Source: Cohnella mopanensis (lineage in GTDB: Bacteria > Bacillota > Bacilli > Paenibacillales > Paenibacillaceae). From it: a stretch of DNA of 64,000 bases. Location of the stretch: NCBI RefSeq assembly GCF_022352055.1, contig NZ_JAKRWM010000001.1, positions 124,001 to 188,000 of the forward strand, written 5' to 3'. This document shows, piece by piece, positions 45,539-53,550 of this stretch. Every line of letters begins with the position of its first letter. Position 1 is the first letter of the stretch. The position numbers were made by a program, and so were the translations under genes. The notes under the pieces were generated by a model, which worked only from the letters and a program-made list of their open reading frames with translations, did no database searches and was not told the origin of the DNA.

Positions 45539-46195
45539 ATGAGCAGCCAAGATATTCGTCTTGAACTGTGCAAATACGCGCAGAAAACCGTTTCCAATAA
45601 ACTAGTCGTAGGACCTGGGGGCAATCTCAGCGCGCGTTACGAGGGGAAAATGTATCTTTCTCCGAGCGGCTTCGCTTTGGATGAAATTCAGCCGGAGCAA
45701 TGGGTGGAAGTAGACATTGAGACGGGGCACATTACCGATATCGGTCTTCGTCCGTCCTCCGAAGTTCTAATGCATTTATATGCTTACCGCCAGAACCCGA
45801 ACATCGGAGCGATGGTTCACACGCACCCGCCGTATTGCATCGCTTTCACGCTAGTCGAGAAGGATTTGCCGATTATGTTCCCGGACCAAGCGGCTCTCGT
45901 AGGCAAAACCGTTTACGTAGATTACGTGCTGCCGACAACCGATAAGCTAGCCGACGCCGTCGTCGAGAAAATCGAGCATTCCTCGATCCTGCTGGGTAAT
46001 CACGGCTTGGTGACGACCGGACGTAACCTGCGTGAAGCCTATTATCGTACGGAAGTCGTCGAGGAAAGCGCGAAAATATTCCTGATCGCCAAAGCGATCA
46101 AGGAGCCGAAAGTATTAACGAAAGAAGAGTTCGAGGAAATTGCTTCCTTGGAAAGCGAAGCGTATCGCATCGAATTGCTTCAGAAAATGAAATAA
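45539..46195 (+). CDS. fucA: Class II aldolase, L-fuculose-1-phosphate aldolase
   Basis: 218 residues. Cleaves L-fuculose-1-phosphate to dihydroxyacetone phosphate and L-lactaldehyde. Zinc ligands in MVHTHPP and LLGNHGL; phosphate-binding GPGGNLSAR and SPSGFALDE. ATG 45539 is used, with GGAG 11 bp upstream; the 53-codon extension overlaps fucI. Context with fucI and fucU sets the substrate. Confidence 0.93.
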   Translation: MSSQDIRLELCKYAQKTVSNKLVVGPGGNLSARYEGKMYLSPSGFALDEIQPEQWVEVDIETGHITDIGLRPSSEVLMHLYAYRQNPNIGAMVHTHPPYCIAFTLVEKDLPIMFPDQAALVGKTVYVDYVLPTTDKLADAVVEKIEHSSILLGNHGLVTTGRNLREAYYRTEVVEESAKIFLIAKAIKEPKVLTKEEFEEIASLESEAYRIELLQKMK

Positions 46196-46228
46196 AAGCT
46201 CTCGTTCCGAAGAAGGGAGGGAATTACG

Positions 46229-47728
46229 ATGACGAGGACAACGGATTCGACGGTACTGGCGTTCGACATGGGCGCGAGCAGCGGCCGGGCGTTGATCGGA
46301 CAACTGACGTCCGGTTCCGAGGGTCAGCGAAAGCTGGAAGTAACGGAAATCCATCGCTTTCCCAACCATGCGATCCATGTCGGCAATCATTTGCATTGGG
46401 ACATTCTGAGGTTGCTGCATGAGATGAAAAAAGGGATTCGATTGGCTTTCAAAGGCGGTTATGAGCCTTCTACGTTCGGCATCGATACGTGGGGCGTCGA
46501 TTTCGGTTTGTTGGATGCCAACGGAGAACTATTAGGCAACCCTTATCACTATCGCGATTCCCACACGGAAGGCTTGATCGAGGAAGTAAACGGCTTAGTC
46601 GGACAAGAGGTTTTGTTCCGGCAAAGCGGTCTGCAATTCATGCCTTTTAATACGCTCTATCAGTTATACGCCATGAAGAAAGCGGCATCTCCGAAGCTGG
46701 ATATCGCGCGCACGTTACTGCTCACTCCGGATTTATTGGCTTATTTACTAACGGGCGTAAAATCATGCGAGTTCACGATGGCAACGACGACGCAGCTATT
46801 CGACCCGGGGACGCAAGCGTGGAATACGGAGCTTATGGATAAGCTAGGGATTCCATCGCGGCTGTTCCTGGAACCCGTTCATCCGGGAACGGTCATCGGG
46901 CCGCTAACTGCCGAGGTCATGTCGGAGCTGGATGTTCCTGCCATGCAAGCGGTATCCGTCGGGACGCACGATACGGAGTCCGCAATCGCAGCCGTACCGG
47001 CGGGCGATGATCCGTTCGCCTTCCTCGTATGCGGGACATGGTCTCTGCTAGGAACGGAGATGTTACAGCCTCTGCTTAGCAAAGAGACGATGGAGCTGGA
47101 GTTTTCCAACGAAGGTGGCGTGGGCGGAACCTACCAATTGCTCAAAAACATTATGGGCTTATGGCTGCTTCAAGAATGCAAGCGGGAATGGGATGAGAAG
47201 GGAAATGAGATCAGTTTTCCCGAACTGGTTCGCATGGCCGAACAAGCAACCCCATTCCGCAGCCTTATTCACCCGGACGATCCGAGATTTTTCTCGCCGG
47301 GCGGTATGGCGGATAAAATCCGAGAATTTTGCGAAGAGACCGGTCAACCTATTCCGCAGTCGGAAGGCGAGATAGCACGTTGTATTCTGGAGAGCCTCGC
47401 GCTTCGTTACCGACAAGCTTTAGAGCAGGCCGAGACACTGACGGATATCCGTTACGGAGGCCTTCATATGGTCGGCGGAGGCATCCAGAACAAGCTGTTA
47501 TGCCAATTCACCGCGAACGCGTTAGGAAGGCCGGTTTGGGCAGGTCCAATCGAAGCGAGCGCGATCGGCAACATGCTGATGCAGCTTGTCGCGCTCGGTC
47601 AATGCAAGGATTTGCGGGAAGCTCGTCAGCTCGTTGCGGCGTCGTTCCCTATCGATGTCTATGAGCATACCGTGAATGCGGATTGGGCTGCCGCCTATGA
47701 AACTTTCATCGGCTTCGGTCGGGTATGA
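46229..47728 (+). CDS. FGGY-family kinase, rhamnulokinase type, acting as fuculokinase
   Basis: 499 residues. LAFDMGASSGRALIG phosphate loop, TWGVDFGLLD with the conserved Asp, SVGTHDTESAIAAVP and the ATP motif MVGGGIQNKLLCQFTANALG identify the RhaB subfamily of FGGY kinases. In this operon it should phosphorylate L-fuculose, since there is no rhamnose isomerase or aldolase nearby. ATG 46229 follows AGGGAGGGAA. Confidence 0.92.
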   Translation: MTRTTDSTVLAFDMGASSGRALIGQLTSGSEGQRKLEVTEIHRFPNHAIHVGNHLHWDILRLLHEMKKGIRLAFKGGYEPSTFGIDTWGVDFGLLDANGELLGNPYHYRDSHTEGLIEEVNGLVGQEVLFRQSGLQFMPFNTLYQLYAMKKAASPKLDIARTLLLTPDLLAYLLTGVKSCEFTMATTTQLFDPGTQAWNTELMDKLGIPSRLFLEPVHPGTVIGPLTAEVMSELDVPAMQAVSVGTHDTESAIAAVPAGDDPFAFLVCGTWSLLGTEMLQPLLSKETMELEFSNEGGVGGTYQLLKNIMGLWLLQECKREWDEKGNEISFPELVRMAEQATPFRSLIHPDDPRFFSPGGMADKIREFCEETGQPIPQSEGEIARCILESLALRYRQALEQAETLTDIRYGGLHMVGGGIQNKLLCQFTANALGRPVWAGPIEASAIGNMLMQLVALGQCKDLREARQLVAASFPIDVYEHTVNADWAAAYETFIGFGRV

Positions 47729-47747
47729 TAAGGAGGAGGAACGTTTT

Positions 47748-48179
47748 ATGTTAATCGGTATTTCAAGTTTGATTTCTCCTGAACTGCTGAAGGTGCTCAT
47801 GGAGATGGGACATAGCGACGAAATCGTGCTCGCCGACGGCAATTTCCCGGGAGCCAGCCATGCGCAGCGCTTGATCCGCGCCGATGGACACGGAATACCG
47901 GAACTACTGGACGCCATTCTGCGATTGTTCCCGTTAGACCCGTACGTCGACAAGCCTGCCTCTTTAATGCAGGTCGTGCCGGGAGATACCGTGCAAACGC
48001 CAATATGGCAAACGTACGGCGAGATTATCGAGGCGCGGACCGGTTTCTCGGCACCGTTCGAGGAAGTGGAACGCTTCGCTTTCTACGAACGGGCTAAAAA
48101 AGCTTACGCCGTCATCGCGACCGGGGAAAGCGCATTGTACGCAAACCTGATTTTGAAAAAGGGCGTTATTTCGGAGTAG
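47748..48179 (+). CDS. fucU: L-fucose mutarotase (RbsD/FucU family)
   Basis: 143 residues. Interconverts alpha and beta L-fucose so that FucI gets its preferred anomer. Motifs: SPELLKVLMEMGHSDEIVLA with the catalytic His, DGNFPGASHAQRLIRADG and FYERAKKAYAVIATGE with the C-terminal Tyr/Glu. ATG 47748 has AGGAGGAGG upstream. Last gene of the fucose operon. Confidence 0.94.
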   Translation: MLIGISSLISPELLKVLMEMGHSDEIVLADGNFPGASHAQRLIRADGHGIPELLDAILRLFPLDPYVDKPASLMQVVPGDTVQTPIWQTYGEIIEARTGFSAPFEEVERFAFYERAKKAYAVIATGESALYANLILKKGVISE

Positions 48180-48216
48180 TTCGTTTGGACCTCGCTCGCA
48201 ACGAATAGATGGATTT

Positions 48217-48390
48217 GTACGGTTATTTAGCCACTCCGAGAGCGGGAATTGAATAATAAAGGGAAAAGTACAGTTATTTCGAACGAGTGGGCCTCAATCC
48301 GCTTTGAATCGAGTAAATAACTGTATTTTTCCTTTTATTCGTTTATGGGGATGATAAAGGCGCAAAACAACTGTATAATTCCATTTATTT
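48217..48390. repeat. AT-rich inverted repeat pairs, 51/50-bp spacing (locus 4)
   Basis: GTACRGTTATTT occurs forward at 48217 and 48268 (51 bp apart). Its complement occurs at 48315-48325 (AAATAACTGTA) and again with ACAACTGTA ending at 48375 (50 bp apart). The inner copies form a long hairpin between AATAAAGGGAAAAGTACAGT and its near-complement ending in CCTTTTATT. The region separates fucU from the acetyltransferase gene; no gene is seen in it. Confidence 0.75.
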
Positions 48391-48447
48391 AAGCTTCATC
48401 TCGGGGGCAGGCCCATCATTTACTTAGATTACGGGAGGCATAACAAC

Positions 48448-49014
48448 ATGACTACACAATCGAATAAGCTTCTTATTGAAGGCGACGCGATCGATTTGCG
48501 ATACGTGCGGGAATCCGACCTGGAACGCTACTATACTTTTATACAGGATGCCGAGAACACGCGGTTGACCGGAACGCAAAAAGAGTTTACGCGCGAGGAG
48601 ATCGCCGCTTGGATTCGGAAAATCGGCGTCATAAACGAGGACCGCGTCGATCTCATGATCGTAATAAAGGAAACGGACGAGCTTATAGGAGAAGTCGTGC
48701 TTAACGATATCGATTCCATCAATCGGAGCGCGAATATCCGGATCGGAATTCAAGGAACCGAGCACCGGGGCAAAGGTTATGGCACGGAGGCGATGAAATT
48801 GATGCTCCGTTACGGATTTGAAACGCTGATGCTGCATCGGATCGAATTAGGGGTCTATGCTTTTAATCCGCGAGCTATCCATGTGTACGAGAAGATCGGT
48901 TTTCAGAGAGAAGGGATACAGAGGGATGTTCTGTATTGGGACGGGGAGTTTCATGACTCGATCGCGATGGCTATGCTTGAGGAGGAGTTCCGTTCCCACA
49001 GGCTACGTACGTAG
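48448..49014 (+). CDS. GNAT N-acetyltransferase (RimJ/RimL-like)
   Basis: 188 residues. Acetyl-CoA loop GTEHRGKGYGTEAMKLML (R-G-K-G-Y-G), followed by LHRIELGVYAFNPRAIHVYE and the C-terminal GFQREGIQRDVLYWDGEFHD, the canonical RimJ/L layout. ATG 48448 follows GGGAGG. Target unknown; monocistronic between two AT-rich repeat regions. Confidence 0.92.
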   Translation: MTTQSNKLLIEGDAIDLRYVRESDLERYYTFIQDAENTRLTGTQKEFTREEIAAWIRKIGVINEDRVDLMIVIKETDELIGEVVLNDIDSINRSANIRIGIQGTEHRGKGYGTEAMKLMLRYGFETLMLHRIELGVYAFNPRAIHVYEKIGFQREGIQRDVLYWDGEFHDSIAMAMLEEEFRSHRLRT

Positions 49015-49020
49015 GAGTTT

Positions 49021-49205
49021 AGTTGTATTTTGTACACTTATTTGAGCCCGAAAGTCTGATTTTGAACAACTAAATGCAAAACTTACAATTAGTTTAACTA
49101 ATTTCCAACGAAATCGTGTTGACGCCATGAAATAGTTGTAGAAAATGCAATCCCTCTCTTTGTTCGAGTAATTGGGCAGATTTAAGTGTATATAATGCAC
49201 TTAGA
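49021..49205. repeat. AT-rich facing repeat pairs, 51-bp spacing (locus 5)
   Basis: Two related units lie at 49024 and 49075 in one orientation (TTGTATTTTGTACACTT and ATGCAAAACTTACAATT, 51 bp apart). Two more lie in the other orientation at 49134 and 49185 (AGTTGTAGAAAATGCA and AGTGTATATAATGCAC, 51 bp apart). It begins 6 bp after the acetyltransferase stop. TACACTTATTT is close to the locus 4 core, so loci 4 and 5 may be one family. Confidence 0.6.
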
Positions 49206-49265
49206 TGTGGCTTCTAATAGGATTAGTAGCAGCTGCCGCTTGCCTAATCTCACCGTATCCGTTAC

Positions 49266-49289
49266 AATACTGAATAAATGTTCAGTATT
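49266..49289. promoter_or_regulatory. TetR operator upstream of the tetR gene
   Basis: A perfect inverted repeat of 9-bp arms, AATACTGAA (49266-49274) and TTCAGTATT (49281-49289), spaced by TAAATG, about 60 bp before the start codon. Confidence 0.65.
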
Positions 49290-49350
49290 ATTCGGGGCTC
49301 GAAATCTTGTTCGGGATAAGCATTTATCCTTCGAATCGGGAGTGGGGAAG

Positions 49351-49950
49351 TTGAATAAGAAGAAAATCCAAAGCGAACAAACCAAAAAACGAGTTGCCGA
49401 TGCTGCTAAAGCCTTATTTGTCCAGAAAGGATATAAGGCGACGTCCATTGAAGATATCGTGAACGCGACAGGCAGCAGCGCGGGGAACATCTATTACCAT
49501 TTTAAGAGCAAGGAAGGCTTGTTTCTCTATTTGATCAGCGAATGGGATCGGGATTGGGAAGAGAAATGGCAAGCCAAAGAGCCGCTCTTCAAGACGTCCA
49601 AAGAGAAACTGTACGGAATGGCGGAGCATCTTGTGCTTGAAAATCTTAACCATCCGCTCACTAAGTCGGCTGACGAATTTTTTAACACTGCGGACAAAGC
49701 GAACGACGTTGAAGAAAAAATTTCCGAAATGATGGCGGGGTATCTTAATTTTAATCAAAAGTTGCTGCAGCAAGGGATCGAAAACGGAGAATTCGCGGAA
49801 AATAACGTGGAAAGCCTAGCGATCATTCTGGATAGTCTAATTATCGGACTTAGTCAACACTCCCGCAAAGCGAGCCGGGAGGATGCGCTTGCGTTATACA
49901 AATCTGCGGTCGATGTGTTTCTTAATGGAATAGCCAAGGATCGTTCCTGA
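49351..49950 (+). CDS. TetR-family regulator
   Basis: About 199 residues. N-terminal HTH: RVADAAKALFVQKGYKATSI, EDIVNATGSSAGNIYYHFKS, then the helical ligand domain. TTG 49351 is preferred (GTGGGGAAG just upstream) and places the HTH at the usual distance; the 55 extra upstream codons would run through its own operator. It lies 85 bp before an MFS pump whose promoter carries the same AATGTTCAGTAT half-site, so it very probably represses both. Confidence 0.92.
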   Translation: MNKKKIQSEQTKKRVADAAKALFVQKGYKATSIEDIVNATGSSAGNIYYHFKSKEGLFLYLISEWDRDWEEKWQAKEPLFKTSKEKLYGMAEHLVLENLNHPLTKSADEFFNTADKANDVEEKISEMMAGYLNFNQKLLQQGIENGEFAENNVESLAIILDSLIIGLSQHSRKASREDALALYKSAVDVFLNGIAKDRS

Positions 49951-49969
49951 TTCTTGACGTCATAATATA

Positions 49970-49987
49970 GAATGAATGTTCAGTATA
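49970..49987. promoter_or_regulatory. Second TetR half-site in the MFS gene promoter
   Basis: AATGTTCAGTAT (49975-49986) is identical to the right half of the operator at 49266-49289; the left half (AGAATG) is degenerate. TTGACG at 49954-49959 is a possible -35. Confidence 0.5.
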
Positions 49988-50035
49988 AATATTCAACATC
50001 TTAGATGATCAGCTTAGAAGCTTGGAGGATTCATC

Positions 50036-51259
50036 ATGTCACTACTGTTAAGAAATCGAGCAGCCCTATTGCTCCTCATGTTTAATCTCTTTCTAGTCTT
50101 TACGGGAATCGGCCTAGTCATTCCGGTTATGCCTAAGTTCATGGCGGAGCTTGAGATCAGCGGGAGCATCGTAGGACTACTCGTTGCCGCGTTTTCGCTT
50201 ACCCAACTGCTATTCTCGCCATTAGCCGGCAGGCTTTCGGATTCGCTCGGCCGGAAACCGATTATCGTATTGGGCATGATAGCGTTCGCCCTTTCCGAAT
50301 GGCTCTTCGGGGCAGCCCAATCGACGTTTGTTCTGTTTGCTTCAAGAATGCTTGGAGGGGTCGGCGCAGCTCTCATCATGCCCGCGGTCATGGCCTATAC
50401 GGCTGACGTGACTTCCAGCGCAGAACGGGCCAAAGGCATGGGATTCATGAACGCGGCGATCACGACGGGGTTTATTATCGGTCCCGGAATCGGCGGATAT
50501 CTTGCCGAGTTCGGCATACGCGTCCCTTTCTATGCAGCGGCGGTAGCCGGCGCCGTAGCCGCGACCATCACCGCGTTCATCTTGCCCGAATCCTTGTCGG
50601 CGGATCAACGGGCAAGCTCGAACGCGATGCCGCAACGGAAACGAGAAAAAAATCAAAATCTTCTCACGCAACTGATTCGTTCTTATAGCGAGCCCTATTT
50701 CCCAAGTTTGGTCATCGTGTTCGTCATGTCTTTCGGATTAGCGAACTACGAGACGATCTACAGCTTGTTCGTCGACCATAAATTCGGTTTTACGCCGAAG
50801 GATATCGCCTTTATTATTACGTTCGGCTCCATCGCGGGGGCCGTCGTTCAAGTGACCGTTTTCGGATGGCTCTTGAATCGGTTCGGCGAGAGAAGGGTAA
50901 TCTCAACCTGTTTGCTCATGGCCAGCTTATTCGTCTTTTTGACACTTTTCGTGAGCAGCTTTTGGATGATTTTCGCCGTAACTTTTATCGTGTTCTTATC
51001 CATCGACATTTTACGTCCGGCCGTCAGCACGCAGATGTCCATCATGGCCGAAGATCAACAAGGTTATGTCGCAGGGCTGAACTCGGCTTTTACAAGCCTT
51101 GGGAATATCATTGGACCCGTGGTCGCGGGAGTGTTACTGGACGTTAATCTCAACTATCCTTATACTTTGGCGGCGCTCATCTTACTCATCAGCTTCGTAT
51201 TGTCAAGTAGAAGCGGACGTCGGAAAACGAAGTTGTCCGGATCGGGACCTACCCGATGA
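50036..51259 (+). CDS. MFS multidrug efflux transporter, 12-helix DHA1 type
   Basis: 407 residues. Motifs: GLVIPVMPKFMAELEISGS, motif A GRLSDSLGRKPIIVLGM, SRMLGGVGAALIMPAVMAYT and motif C GFIIGPGIGGYLAEFGIRVP, close to NorA/Bmr-type pumps. Exports drugs by proton antiport. ATG 50036 has GGAGG upstream. Controlled by the adjacent TetR protein. Confidence 0.93.
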   Translation: MSLLLRNRAALLLLMFNLFLVFTGIGLVIPVMPKFMAELEISGSIVGLLVAAFSLTQLLFSPLAGRLSDSLGRKPIIVLGMIAFALSEWLFGAAQSTFVLFASRMLGGVGAALIMPAVMAYTADVTSSAERAKGMGFMNAAITTGFIIGPGIGGYLAEFGIRVPFYAAAVAGAVAATITAFILPESLSADQRASSNAMPQRKREKNQNLLTQLIRSYSEPYFPSLVIVFVMSFGLANYETIYSLFVDHKFGFTPKDIAFIITFGSIAGAVVQVTVFGWLLNRFGERRVISTCLLMASLFVFLTLFVSSFWMIFAVTFIVFLSIDILRPAVSTQMSIMAEDQQGYVAGLNSAFTSLGNIIGPVVAGVLLDVNLNYPYTLAALILLISFVLSSRSGRRKTKLSGSGPTR

Positions 51260-51695
51260 TTGCGCATCAACGCATAGATTCGAGTGATGTGACAGGGTTT
51301 GCGTTTTGCTTGTCATTTTTGCCTTGTACTTGCCGAGAATAAGAGTAGAGGTGAGCATGGGTTCAATTGGCGATAAACTGGGGATTATCAAGGGATATGG
51401 GGATGACTCATTTCGAGCTAATGCTACGATAACTTAATCGTTACTCATGATCTTACGCATGTTGAATGCCAGTCTTGATCATACGCTAGATATAGAATAG
51501 AAGAATAGAGTTGCTTGAATTCGGCAGGTACTGGTCAAACGGTATCTGCTTTTTTGTATGCGGTTTTTTTATCCGTGAGGAGAACGAAAGTATACCCGTA
51601 TTCGACTATTTTGCTACGTTAGGATAATAGAATGTGCGAAGGTAAGAGGTTAACCTTAAGAAATCAAGGTAATCTAAAATGGAGGAAACTGGGTA
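51260..51695. other. 436-bp intergenic region
   Basis: Contains one 26-codon ORF (51357-51437) with a fair ribosome site GAGGTGAG but no recognisable product, a terminator-like hairpin at 51523-51555, and the 18-bp sequence CGTGAGGAGAACGAAAGT (51574-51591) that recurs at 57680. Otherwise nothing recognisable. Confidence 0.5.
51523..51555 (+). terminator. Terminator-like hairpin
   Basis: GCAGGTAC/GTATCTGC stem followed by six T. It is far (about 265 bp) from the MFS stop codon. Confidence 0.5.
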
Positions 51696-52151
51696 ATGAA
51701 GTGGTTGGTGTTGATTCATGTATTATCAGCGATTATTGGTGTGGGTCCTACTTTCTTCGGACACGTGTTGGTTAGGAACAACCAAACGTTGGAGCAGTTG
51801 AGACACTCCATGAAGCTGGCTGGTCGGCTGGACTTTTTTCCGAAAATCGGGGGCTCCATTGCGGTGATCTCAGGTATTCTGCTCATCTCGCTGAACGACT
51901 ACGGTTCTTATACGCAGATGTGGTTAGTGGGATCGCTTATCCTCTATGTCCTGATCCAAATCGTTGTGATCGGCTTTGTAGCTCCGGCGCAAAAACGTGT
52001 CAAACAATGGGTGTTCGATGCTGCGAACGCAAGCAAAATCGAGCTTCCTCAGGAGCAGAGAGTCAACCTCTCAAGAGCAAATGCGATGCTTTATGCAGCT
52101 TCGGTAATGGGTCTGGCATTATTCGTATTTATGATTATTAAACCTAATTAA
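51696..52151 (+). CDS. DUF2269-family membrane protein
   Basis: 151 residues, four hydrophobic helices. LVLIHVLSAIIGVGPTFFGH with its membrane His, RLDFFPKIGGSIAVISGILL and the C-terminal AMLYAASVMGLALFVFMII resemble DUF2269. Function unknown, but its place 24 bp upstream of a secreted cupredoxin suggests a part in copper or redox handling at the membrane. GGAGGAAAC precedes ATG 51696. Confidence 0.82.
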   Translation: MKWLVLIHVLSAIIGVGPTFFGHVLVRNNQTLEQLRHSMKLAGRLDFFPKIGGSIAVISGILLISLNDYGSYTQMWLVGSLILYVLIQIVVIGFVAPAQKRVKQWVFDAANASKIELPQEQRVNLSRANAMLYAASVMGLALFVFMIIKPN

Positions 52152-52175
52152 TCGAGAAAATGGGAGTGGAATGTT

Positions 52176-53462
52176 ATGAAGAAGAAAGCCCTTGCAATAT
52201 TGCTTATTTTTTCCGCAGCCTGTATGTTAGTGAGTTCCGTATTTGCCGCCGATAACGCAACACCGGAGACTTGGCAAGTCTCCGTCGGCAAAGAAACCGC
52301 CGCATCTTCGCTAGACTCCATGTTCCCGAAAGTCATCTTTATTCATGAAGGAGACAAAGTCGTCTTTACGAACGGTGCAGTGGCAACCCCGCATACCGTA
52401 ACGTTCCTAGCCGGCCAATCGCCTCTTACCTCTCAAGATCCTACCTACGCTATTCCTAGTGCACCAAGTGGTGGAAGCTGGGATGGCAAGTCACTACTGA
52501 ATTCAGGTATTGTGGCTCCAAAGCAATCCTATGAAGTCACCTTTACCGCTAGCGGAGCTTATTCTTATTATTGCGTACTCCACCCTATGATGACGGGTAC
52601 GGTAGTTGTGTTGCCAAAAGGCCAGACGATCCCAACGAAAGTCGAGCAAGCGGCAGCCGCAAAAGCACAAGAGAGTGATCTCCTCCTCCAAGAAAGCATG
52701 CTGAAAGGCTCTCATGAAGCTCAATATGCAGTGAACAAAGATGGCTCTTTAACCTATAAAGTAGATCTTGGTTCGCAGAACAGCACATTCTCGCATAACC
52801 GCATGAGTCCTGAGACGGTTATCGTAAGCGAAGGAGATTCGATTTCCTGGACCAATCTCAGCCCTTATGAACCCCACTGGGTTACCTTTAACAAACCTGC
52901 CGACCTGAACATGTTAACGGAAAAAGGCGAGTTCAACCCTAAGTTAATGCCTCCGGCGGGCGATAAAGAGTTTAATGGCACCGGCTTTACCAACTCCGGC
53001 ATACTCATGAACACGCAATCGTATAATCTGAAGTTTACGAAGGCGGGAACCTATACTTACGAATGTTATCTGCATTCCGGTTCCATGATGAAGGCCACCG
53101 TAATCGTTGTTCCGAAGGGCGCAATCAAGCTGGTGGTGAATGGCAAAGCAGTAGACAATTCTGCAGGCGCACAATGGAAAAATGGAGACCTGAATGTCGG
53201 AGTTGTATCCTTCACTAAAGCTTTGGGCGGTAAGTTCGTATTTGATAAAAAAGCTAACAAGTATACCATCACTGTAAACGGAAAATCGGCTGCAACGGCC
53301 GGGTATACGCTCAAAGGCACGGCATATGTTTCTGCGGAAAATATCGTACGTGGTTTGGGCGGGACTTATACCTGGAATGGAGCAACCCAGTCCTTAACGG
53401 TTACGGTCGGAGCACCGACTACTGCACCGGCCCCTGCCGCTTCTATGGATCACATGCATTAA
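52176..53462 (+). CDS. Secreted protein with two cupredoxin domains and a stalk domain
   Basis: 428 residues. Signal peptide cleaved near VFAADN. Two plastocyanin-like domains: first with His in ATPHTVTF and Cys-x2-His-x-Met in YYCVLHPMM; second with His in EPHWVTF and Cys/His/Met in YECYLHSGSMM. Each supplies a type 1 copper set. The last ~110 residues resemble the copper-amine-oxidase N-terminal-like stalk domain used by Paenibacillus surface proteins (IKLVVNGKAVD, YVSAENIVRGLGGTYTW), and the tail ends MDHMH. Likely extracellular electron carrier or copper binder working with the oxidase downstream. Confidence 0.9.
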   Translation: MKKKALAILLIFSAACMLVSSVFAADNATPETWQVSVGKETAASSLDSMFPKVIFIHEGDKVVFTNGAVATPHTVTFLAGQSPLTSQDPTYAIPSAPSGGSWDGKSLLNSGIVAPKQSYEVTFTASGAYSYYCVLHPMMTGTVVVLPKGQTIPTKVEQAAAAKAQESDLLLQESMLKGSHEAQYAVNKDGSLTYKVDLGSQNSTFSHNRMSPETVIVSEGDSISWTNLSPYEPHWVTFNKPADLNMLTEKGEFNPKLMPPAGDKEFNGTGFTNSGILMNTQSYNLKFTKAGTYTYECYLHSGSMMKATVIVVPKGAIKLVVNGKAVDNSAGAQWKNGDLNVGVVSFTKALGGKFVFDKKANKYTITVNGKSAATAGYTLKGTAYVSAENIVRGLGGTYTWNGATQSLTVTVGAPTTAPAPAASMDHMH

Positions 53463-53496
53463 AGCAATTGCAGATTATAAATTTCATACGATGATA

Positions 53497-53528
53497 GAAA
53501 GGGAGTTTAACGACTCCCTTTTCTTTCA
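53497..53528 (+). terminator. Terminator or attenuator between cupredoxin and oxidase genes
   Basis: GAAAGGGAGT / ACTCCCTTTTC stem with a T-rich end. It would reduce read-through into the oxidase gene. Confidence 0.65.
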
Positions 53529-53550
53529 TTTCTTCGAGAGGAAGAATACG

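Noticed and set aside
51357..51437. 26-codon ORF with GAGGTGAG upstream
   Set aside because: No recognisable product and no evidence of coupling to a neighbour; kept only as a note in the intergenic entry.
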